39,008 bases of DNA from Gammaproteobacteria bacterium (GTDB lineage Bacteria > Pseudomonadota > Gammaproteobacteria > SZUA-229). Location: positions 1 to 39,008 of the forward strand of contig WFOC01000079.1 of assembly GCA_015488295.1 (NCBI GenBank), written 5' to 3'. This document shows, in pieces, positions 32,651-39,008 of the stretch. How positions within the stretch are numbered: position 1 is the stretch's first letter; every line of letters begins with the position of its first letter. The translations under genes and the position numbers were made by a program. The notes beneath the pieces were generated by a model that worked only from the letters and a program-made list of their open reading frames with translations, was not told the origin of the DNA and ran no database searches.

Positions 32651-34849
32651 ATGAAAAACCAGACCCTGCATACACGCTATAACCAGCGTGCCTTCAAAGA
32701 CCGTATCGCACGATATTTTGTAGCCTCCGGCGGTATCAGCGTCATCATCGCTATTCTGCTGATTTTCTTTTACCTGCTCTATGTCGTGGTGCCAATGTTC
32801 GGCTCTGCAGATATCAATGAAGAAGCTTCCTACGCCGCACCCGGTGAAGGCCGCACTATCCACCTCGGACTTGAAGAACAGGGCTCCATCGGTGTTCGCT
32901 TTACCGATAACGGCCACGTTTATTTCTTCGACACCGCTTCCGGCAAAATAGTCCTTGACGAGTCGCTAAAGCTGCCCGCTCGCATCAGCAGCGTTTCCTC
33001 CAATCTTGACCTTGTGGTACTGGGGCTGGAAAACGGTTCTGCAATGGCCGTGCGCTACAAGTTCGACCTGAGCTACCCCGACGACACCCGCACCGTTACT
33101 CCCCGGCTTGAATACCCTCTGGGGGAAGAACCGCTGGTACTGGATGAATCTGACCACGCATTAAGCCACATCGTTATCCAGTTAAATGAAGACGGCGCAG
33201 GACTGGCAGCCGCCACCGATGATAATCGTCTGGTATCTGCTCGCTACCTGCGTGAAGAATCATTTATCAGCGGTGAAATCAGCACCGAACTGGCGTCCCG
33301 CTCTGAACTGGTGCTGAAAAACCCGGTTACCTCCATCGCACTGACCCCGACACTGGACCATTTATATGCCGCCATCAAAGGCGGCACACTGATCGATTAT
33401 TCACTGGACGAAGACGGCTTTGATGGCGATACCACCGAGTATCAGTTCAAACATGAGATCAGCCGCCTGCAACTGCTGCTCGGCGGCAACTCGCTGATGG
33501 TCGGACTGGACAACGGCGAAGTACAGCAATGGATGTCAGTACGAAAAGACGGCGGCAGAGAACTGGCCTTCATCCGTAACTTTCATAAAAACCAGCAAAC
33601 CGTTACCTACATCGCCACCGAGCAACAACGCAAGGGTTTTGCGGTATCCGACACCAAAGGCGACATCACGCTTTATTATTCCACCTCACAAAGAACACTG
33701 GCACACATCAACTCGGCTAACGCCGCAATCAAACAGATGGCCTGGTCAGCACGGGCGCAGAACCTGATCGTCAGCGATGCCAGAAACCAGATCCACCTGT
33801 ATGACGTGCACAACGAATACCCGGAAATTTCCTGGGACGTGCTGTGGGGAAAAATCTGGTATGAAGGTTACGACGAGCCTGACTACATCTGGCAGTCCTC
33901 CGCCTCAACCAATGATTTCGAACCCAAGTTCAGCCTGATGCCATTATCCTTCGGCACCATCAAGGCCGCGTTTTATGCCATGCTGTTCGCCGTGCCCATC
34001 GCCATTCTGGGAGCCATGTTTACCGCCCAGTTCATGGCTCCACGCATGCGCCAGACAGTGAAACCGGCCATCGAGATCATGGAAGCACTGCCCACAGTAA
34101 TTCTCGGCTTTCTCGCCGGCCTGTGGCTGGCACCCTACGTCGAGACCCACCTCGCCGGTATCTTCACCCTGCTGCTGATCCTGCCCGCCGGTTTCCTGCT
34201 GTGTGCCTGGCTGTGGGGGTTCATGCCCAACAAATCAATTTACGAAGGCTGGGAAGCCGCGCTATTAGTGCCGGTGGTACTGTTTTTAATCTGGCTCTCA
34301 ATGCAACTGAGTTCACCCATCGAAAACCTGTTTTTCAACGGCGATATGCGCAGTTACATGAGCAATGAATGGGGCCTGAACTACGACCAGCGCAACGCAC
34401 TGGTGGTCGGCCTGATCATGGGTTTTGCGGTCATCCCCACCATTTTTTCTATCGCCGAAGATGCCCTGTTCAGCGTACCGCAACATCTGGTACGCGGCTC
34501 ACTGGCACTGGGCGCAACCCGCTGGCAGACCATGACCAGCGTGGTGCTGCCCGCTGCCAGCCCGGGCATATTCTCTGCCGTGATGATGGGTTTCGGTCGC
34601 GCTGTTGGCGAAACCATGATCGTGCTGATGGCTACCGGCAACACACCATTAATGGACATGAGCATTTTCCAGGGCATGCGCACACTGGCCGCCAACCTCG
34701 CTGTCGAAGTACCCGAGGCCGAAGTTTTCAGCACGCATTACCGCGTGTTGTTCCTGGCAGCACTCATCCTGTTCCTGTTCACTTTCGTCTTTAACACACT
34801 GGCAGAAATCATTCGCCATCGTCTACGTAAAAGGTATAGCGGATTATGA
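32651..34849 (+). CDS. pstC: Phosphate ABC transporter permease PstC, long form
   Basis: A 732-residue inner-membrane permease, more than twice the length of E. coli PstC. After a first helix (about residues 24-50) comes a periplasmic region of some 350 residues with repeating short strands (for example LYYSTSQRTLAHINSANAAIKQMAWSARAQNLIVSDARNQIHLYDV), suggestive of a beta-propeller. The C-terminal part, from about 430, is the ABC permease domain with the EAA-like loop SLALGATRWQTMTSVVLPAASPGI. The start has no clear ribosome-binding site. Its stop overlaps pstA (ATGA). No pstS precedes it in the window. The long form is seen in other gammaproteobacterial Pst systems. Confidence 0.9.
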   Translation: MKNQTLHTRYNQRAFKDRIARYFVASGGISVIIAILLIFFYLLYVVVPMFGSADINEEASYAAPGEGRTIHLGLEEQGSIGVRFTDNGHVYFFDTASGKIVLDESLKLPARISSVSSNLDLVVLGLENGSAMAVRYKFDLSYPDDTRTVTPRLEYPLGEEPLVLDESDHALSHIVIQLNEDGAGLAAATDDNRLVSARYLREESFISGEISTELASRSELVLKNPVTSIALTPTLDHLYAAIKGGTLIDYSLDEDGFDGDTTEYQFKHEISRLQLLLGGNSLMVGLDNGEVQQWMSVRKDGGRELAFIRNFHKNQQTVTYIATEQQRKGFAVSDTKGDITLYYSTSQRTLAHINSANAAIKQMAWSARAQNLIVSDARNQIHLYDVHNEYPEISWDVLWGKIWYEGYDEPDYIWQSSASTNDFEPKFSLMPLSFGTIKAAFYAMLFAVPIAILGAMFTAQFMAPRMRQTVKPAIEIMEALPTVILGFLAGLWLAPYVETHLAGIFTLLLILPAGFLLCAWLWGFMPNKSIYEGWEAALLVPVVLFLIWLSMQLSSPIENLFFNGDMRSYMSNEWGLNYDQRNALVVGLIMGFAVIPTIFSIAEDALFSVPQHLVRGSLALGATRWQTMTSVVLPAASPGIFSAVMMGFGRAVGETMIVLMATGNTPLMDMSIFQGMRTLAANLAVEVPEAEVFSTHYRVLFLAALILFLFTFVFNTLAEIIRHRLRKRYSGL

Positions 34850-36525
34850 TCGCGAAAAAAACAAGCGCCTGGTTTAAAAGCGGCACGCCGTGGATATGGT
34901 TAAATGCCGGTGCGATTGCCATCGCACTGGTCGCCGTCTTCGGTTTATTACTGCTGATTCTGTTTCGCGGCATGAGCCACTTCTGGCCGGCCAATGTAGA
35001 AGCCTTTTATTTTGAAAATGACCAGAACAACATCACCATCATCGCCGAGGTCGTCGAATCTGAAACCGTTCCCGTCACCACACTGCATAACATCGAAAAC
35101 ATACACGGTAATAAAGACGGCAATGTAACACGCTACCTGGTTAAAACCGGTAACCGCGATATTCTCGGCAGCGATTTTCGCTGGATATATGACATCGAGC
35201 TGAACAAACGCGAAAAACCGGAAAACGTGATGGTGCTGGAACGCATTGAATGGGGAAACTTCTACGGCTACCTCGATTCAGTTTATGAAAATGATCCCAA
35301 TGGCAAGCGGCAACTGGTCGCCAGCGGTGAACAGGCGTGGCCGGAATTCAGAAAACGCCTGCAACGCAGCAACGACATCCGTGAGCAGATTCTAAAACTG
35401 GAAAAAGGCGAGATCGGCGCTATCAACTACACCCTGGAACGCCTGCGCCTGAAAGAAAAACGGCTACGGATGGATGGCGAATTAACGGATAAAGCCGCAG
35501 AAGAAATCGCCACAGAACGCAAGCAGTTAAAACAGCAATATGAAGCCCTGCTGAAACAAACGCAAACGCTCTATCAGAAAATCAATCGTGATTCGATCAC
35601 TGCCACAGTAATGGACGGCAGCACCGTCACCATCCCGCTGGAAAAAATAATCAAAGCCTGGCAACCCAATAACATGTCAGTACCCGGCAAACTGAATTTT
35701 TATGTACACTCATTGTGGAGCTTCATCACCGAAGATCCACGCGAAGCCAACACCGAAGGCGGCATCTTCCCCGCCATCTTCGGCACCGTGATGATGGTCA
35801 TTTTAATGTCCATCCTGGTCACCCCGTTTGGTGTTATCGCAGCGGTGTATCTGCGCGAATATGCAAAACAGGGCGCACTCATCCGCATTATCCGCATTGC
35901 AGTGAATAACCTGGCCGGTGTGCCATCCATCGTTTACGGTGTATTCGGCCTGGGCTTTTTTGTTTATTTCCTCGGCGGCAATATCGATGCCCTGTTTTTT
36001 CCGGAAGCCCTGCCCGGCCCCACCTTCGGCACACCGGGACTGTTGTGGTCATCACTGACACTGGCATTACTGACCCTGCCGGTGGTCATCGTCGCCACCG
36101 AAGAAGGCCTGTCACGCATCCCCAAAGCCTTGCGTGAAGGCAGTCTGGCGCTGGGCGCAACCAAGATAGAAACGCTGTGGCATGTAGTTTTGCCGATGGC
36201 CAGCCCGGCCATCATGACCGGCCTGATCCTGGCGGTAGCACGCGCCGCCGGTGAAGTTGCACCACTGATGCTGGTCGGCGTGGTAAAACTGGCACCCAGC
36301 CTGCCACTGGACGGTAACTTTCCGTTTATGCATCTCGACCGGAAATTCATGCATTTAGGTTTCCACATCTACGATGTCGGTTTCCAGAGCCCGAATGTTG
36401 AAGCAGCAAGACCACTGGTTTATGCCACATCTTTTTTACTGGTCGTGGTCATCGTCGCACTCAACCTGACCGCCATTAGTTTAAGAAACCGCCTGCGTGA
36501 AAAATATCGCGCGCTGGATAATTAA
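34846..36525 (+). CDS. pstA: Phosphate ABC transporter permease PstA, long form
   Basis: A 559-residue permease partner of PstC. One helix (about 15-43) is followed by a periplasmic insertion of about 250 residues with a coiled-coil-like stretch near 170-245 (EKGEIGAINYTLERLRLKEKRL...KQLKQQYEALLKQTQTLYQ). The permease domain follows from about 300, with the EAA loop SLALGATKIETLWHVVLPMASPAI. The 4-bp ATGA overlap with pstC indicates coupled translation. The insert could interact with the PstC extracytoplasmic domain (inference). Confidence 0.9.
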   Translation: MIAKKTSAWFKSGTPWIWLNAGAIAIALVAVFGLLLLILFRGMSHFWPANVEAFYFENDQNNITIIAEVVESETVPVTTLHNIENIHGNKDGNVTRYLVKTGNRDILGSDFRWIYDIELNKREKPENVMVLERIEWGNFYGYLDSVYENDPNGKRQLVASGEQAWPEFRKRLQRSNDIREQILKLEKGEIGAINYTLERLRLKEKRLRMDGELTDKAAEEIATERKQLKQQYEALLKQTQTLYQKINRDSITATVMDGSTVTIPLEKIIKAWQPNNMSVPGKLNFYVHSLWSFITEDPREANTEGGIFPAIFGTVMMVILMSILVTPFGVIAAVYLREYAKQGALIRIIRIAVNNLAGVPSIVYGVFGLGFFVYFLGGNIDALFFPEALPGPTFGTPGLLWSSLTLALLTLPVVIVATEEGLSRIPKALREGSLALGATKIETLWHVVLPMASPAIMTGLILAVARAAGEVAPLMLVGVVKLAPSLPLDGNFPFMHLDRKFMHLGFHIYDVGFQSPNVEAARPLVYATSFLLVVVIVALNLTAISLRNRLREKYRALDN

Positions 36526-36582
36526 AATAGCCATGCACACCAACGTGAACATGACAAATACGAATAGAACACCGGAATAAAT

Positions 36583-37404
36583 ATGACTGAATCTGTAGCG
36601 ACACAAATCGACCCTTCTTTACTCGCCGCTTCTGATGAAACAGAAACAAACGAAGTATGCATGGATGTAAAAAACCTCAACCTGTTTTACGGTGATTCGC
36701 AGGCATTGAATGACATCAGTTTTCAGATGAGAAAAAATCGCGTCACCGCATTCATCGGCCCCAGCGGTTGCGGCAAGTCTACCCTGCTGCGTTGCTTCAA
36801 CCGCATGAATGACCTGGTCGATAGCGTGCGTGTTGAGGGCGAGATTATGCTCGACGGCAAAAACATCTACGCCCCAGACATCGATGTCACCTCGCTGCGC
36901 CAGCGCGTTGGCATGGTCTTTCAGAAACCCAACCCGTTTCCGATGAGCATTTTCGAAAACGTGGCTTATGGTTTGCGCCTGCAGGGCATCAACAAACGCC
37001 GCCTGCTGGAAGAAAAAGTCGAGTGGGCGCTGAAAGGTTCTGCCCTGTGGGATGAAGTAAAAGACCGACTGGATGAAAGCGCACTGGGCATATCCGGTGG
37101 TCAGCAACAGCGTCTGGTGATCGCGCGCGCCATCGCTATCGAGCCAGAAATTTTATTACTGGATGAACCGGCTTCTGCTCTCGACCCGATTTCCACACTA
37201 AAAATCGAAGAACTGATTTACGATTTGAAATCGCGGTACACTATTTTAATCGTCACCCACAACATGCAACAGGCAGCACGGGTTTCTGATGAAACAGCAT
37301 TCATGTACATGGGCGAAATGATCGAGTTCGGCAAGACCAACCAGATCTTCACCAACCCCGCCAAAAAACAGACCGAAGATTATATTACCGGCCGTTACGG
37401 TTAA
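36583..37404 (+). CDS. pstB: Phosphate ABC transporter ATPase PstB
   Basis: A 273-residue cytoplasmic ATPase powering PstCA. Walker A is GPSGCGKST (near residue 65), the ABC signature is ISGGQQQR (near 171) and Walker B is [13 protein letters not shown] (near 190), with the H-loop in [13 protein letters not shown]. Length is normal with a short N-terminal extension. It lies 57 bp after pstA in the same operon. Confidence 0.96.
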   Translation: MTESVATQIDPSLLAASDETETNEVCMDVKNLNLFYGDSQALNDISFQMRKNRVTAFIGPSGCGKSTLLRCFNRMNDLVDSVRVEGEIMLDGKNIYAPDIDVTSLRQRVGMVFQKPNPFPMSIFENVAYGLRLQGINKRRLLEEKVEWALKGSALWDEVKDRLDESALGISGGQQQRLVIARAIAIEPEILLLDEPASALDPISTLKIEELIYDLKSRYTILIVTHNMQQAARVSDETAFMYMGEMIEFGKTNQIFTNPAKKQTEDYITGRYG

Positions 37405-37448
37405 ACGTATTTATAAAAACACAAGCAGTTACACAATGAGGTTTAATC

Positions 37449-38165
37449 ATGGATTCAACTAACACAAGCCATCATATATCGCACAAATTTGATGAAGAGA
37501 TGGAGAGCCTTCGCAATCAGGTTTTGAAAATGGGCGGTCTGGTCGAACAACAGATCACCGGCGCGATTGACGCGCTGCAAAGCACCGATGCCCGTGGCGC
37601 AGAAAAGATCATTCTCAACGATCACAAAGTCAACGCTCTCGAAGTGAACATTGATGAAGCATGCACGCAAATTCTGGCACGTCGCCAGCCGGCAGCTTCT
37701 GACCTGCGCATGGTGATCGCGGTGATCAAAACCATCACCGACCTGGAACGTATCGGTGACGAAGCCGAAAAGATTGCCAAAATGGCATTAAGTCTGGCGG
37801 AAGACGATGTCGGTTTTCACAGCCGTTACGCCGGCATCAAACATCTCGCTGATCAGGTGAAACGTATGGTGCATGATGTACTGGATGCCTATGCTCGACT
37901 GGACGTGGACGCTGCCCTTAAAGTAGTACGCGATGATGACGAAGCCGATAAAGAATACCAGGATCTGATCCGCATGCTCATTACCTACATCATGGAAGAC
38001 CCGCGACGCACTTCAGAAGTGCTCGATGTAATCTGGGCAGCGCGCGCACTGGAACGCATCGGCGACCATGCAAAAAATATCGGTGAATATGTTATCTATC
38101 TGGTGAAAGGCAAGGACATTCGCCACCTCGACCTTGATGAAGTAGAAAAAAATATCCTCTCATAA
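37449..38165 (+). CDS. phoU: Phosphate signalling protein PhoU
   Basis: A 238-residue cytoplasmic helical protein made of two PhoU repeats, each with the metal-binding type motif: ITDLERIGDEAEKIAK (near 97) and RALERIGDHAKNIGEYV (near 198). It links Pst transporter status to PhoR and dampens the Pho response when phosphate is ample. AATGAGGTTTAATC precedes the ATG. phoB follows 13 bp after the stop. Confidence 0.96.
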   Translation: MDSTNTSHHISHKFDEEMESLRNQVLKMGGLVEQQITGAIDALQSTDARGAEKIILNDHKVNALEVNIDEACTQILARRQPAASDLRMVIAVIKTITDLERIGDEAEKIAKMALSLAEDDVGFHSRYAGIKHLADQVKRMVHDVLDAYARLDVDAALKVVRDDDEADKEYQDLIRMLITYIMEDPRRTSEVLDVIWAARALERIGDHAKNIGEYVIYLVKGKDIRHLDLDEVEKNILS

Positions 38166-38178
38166 AACGGCAGAGATT

Positions 38179-38856
38179 ATGAAACACGCTAATATTTTAG
38201 TTGTTGAAGACGATCCAGGCATACAGGACATGCTCAAATATTCCCTGTCGGCAGAAGGTTACTCACTACACCATGCTTTCACGGTAAAAGAAGGCTGGGA
38301 AATTATCGAAAACAAGGCCATCGATCTGATCCTGCTGGACTGGATGCTGCCGGATAACAGTGGCATCGACCTGTTGCACCGCGTGCGAAAATATCATTCC
38401 ATGTTACCAGTCATCATGGTCACCGCCAAAACCGAAGAAGAAGACCGCATACTCGGCCTTGATGTCGGCGCTGATGATTACGTCACCAAACCTTTTTCGG
38501 TACGCGAATTAAACTCACGTATCCAGGCACTGTTACGTCGCTCGATGCCCGACGAACAGCCAATACATATCGGCGACCTGTTTCTCGACCCGGTCAGCCA
38601 CCGGGTAAAAGTAAAAGAAACACCGCTGGAACTTTCACCCACCGAATTTCGTTTATTGCATTATTTCATGTCACACACCGACCGCGTTTTTACCCGCACA
38701 CAATTGCTCGACCAGGTATGGGGCTCACAGGTGTATGTTGAAGAACGCACGGTTGATGTGCACATAAGACGCTTGAGAAAACAGTTGCAGCCGTTCACGC
38801 TGGACTCACTGTTACAAACCGTTCACGGCAGCGGCTATCGTTTTTCGAGACAGTAA
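38179..38856 (+). CDS. phoB: Phosphate regulon response regulator PhoB
   Basis: A 225-residue OmpR/PhoB-type regulator. The receiver domain has acidic residues E10-D11-D12, phospho-acceptor D54 (LLDWMLPD) and K105 in DYVTKPF. A winged-helix DNA-binding domain occupies about 130-225 (LSPTEFRLLHYFM, ERTVDVHIRRLRKQL). It likely activates its own operon through the repeats upstream of pstC. phoR starts 2 bp after its stop. Confidence 0.96.
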   Translation: MKHANILVVEDDPGIQDMLKYSLSAEGYSLHHAFTVKEGWEIIENKAIDLILLDWMLPDNSGIDLLHRVRKYHSMLPVIMVTAKTEEEDRILGLDVGADDYVTKPFSVRELNSRIQALLRRSMPDEQPIHIGDLFLDPVSHRVKVKETPLELSPTEFRLLHYFMSHTDRVFTRTQLLDQVWGSQVYVEERTVDVHIRRLRKQLQPFTLDSLLQTVHGSGYRFSRQ

Positions 38857-38858
38857 GA

Positions 38859-39008
38859 ATGAAGCACCCACCTGTTACACCAAGCTTGAAGCGCGAATTA
38901 TTGCTGCTCACTGCATGGATGTTTTTTATGCTGGTACTCGGGGCGCTAAATAATTCCATTCTGCTGTTTTTATTTATCGGCCTGCTGCTGTATGTGCTGT
39001 GGAATTTA
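38859..39008 (+). CDS. phoR: PhoR sensor kinase, 5' fragment cut by window end
   Basis: Fifty codons are present, starting MKHPPVTPSLKRELLLLTAWMFFMLVLG. The hydrophobic stretches at about 14-28 and 33-47, ending LYVLWNL, match the N-terminal membrane anchor region of PhoR. The ATG lies 2 bp after phoB. The rest lies outside the window, so this is a partial gene and not a truncation. Confidence 0.85.
   Translation, partial: MKHPPVTPSLKRELLLLTAWMFFMLVLGALNNSILLFLFIGLLLYVLWNL

Overview
The window looks like chromosomal DNA from a sulfur-oxidising gammaproteobacterium. The main evidence is a complete oxidative-type dsr cluster, dsrA-B-E-F-H-C-M-K-L-J-O-P-N-R, in the order known from Allochromatium vinosum. 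It includes dsrEFH and dsrL, which mark the sulfur-oxidising version of the pathway. The species cannot be named from the sequence alone. No tRNA, rRNA, transposase, prophage or CRISPR array was seen.

Layout. 1-5.5 kb: a SulP anion transporter (minus), a DASS/SLC13-type transporter with TrkA-C domains (plus), and two unrecognised small genes (minus). 5.5-7.3 kb: a PiuC-type dioxygenase (plus) and a cold-shock protein (minus) with a good promoter and a leader of about 180 nt. 7.3-10.1 kb: a minus-strand accessory block with a 67-aa protein, a DsrC/TusE paralogue lacking both redox cysteines, a solitary Cas6/Cmx6-like protein, a 62-aa protein and a TauD-type dioxygenase. 10.5-21.6 kb: dsrA to dsrP. 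21.8-25.4 kb: dsrN and dsrR, then a soluble GAF sensor kinase and a NarL-type regulator where A. vinosum has dsrS. 25.5-27.7 kb: rhodanese, a LexA/S24-like protein, a SlyD-like FKBP and a hypothetical protein. 27.7-32.3 kb: a pyrophosphate module (PPi-dependent phosphofructokinase, 68-aa protein, adenylate kinase, K+-independent H+-pyrophosphatase). 32.6-39.0 kb: pstC-pstA-pstB-phoU-phoB and the start of phoR, behind Pho-box-like direct repeats.

How the genes fit together. DsrEFH passes sulfur to DsrC. The persulfide or trisulfide on DsrC is handled by the DsrMKJOP membrane complex and by the siroheme sulfite reductase DsrAB working in reverse with DsrL. DsrN probably amidates the siroheme. 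The flanking anion transporters may move sulfate, the end product. The PPi-PFK/H+-PPase pair would save energy in a Calvin-cycle autotroph.

The most unusual parts are (i) the Cas6-like protein beside a cysteine-less DsrC paralogue just upstream of dsr; (ii) strong RNA hairpins between dsrA and dsrB and three in tandem between dsrC and dsrM; (iii) a perfect inverted repeat over the putative dsrA promoter; (iv) a two-component system attached to the end of dsr; and (v) several kinds of intergenic 7-bp-period arrays together with large dispersed palindromes.
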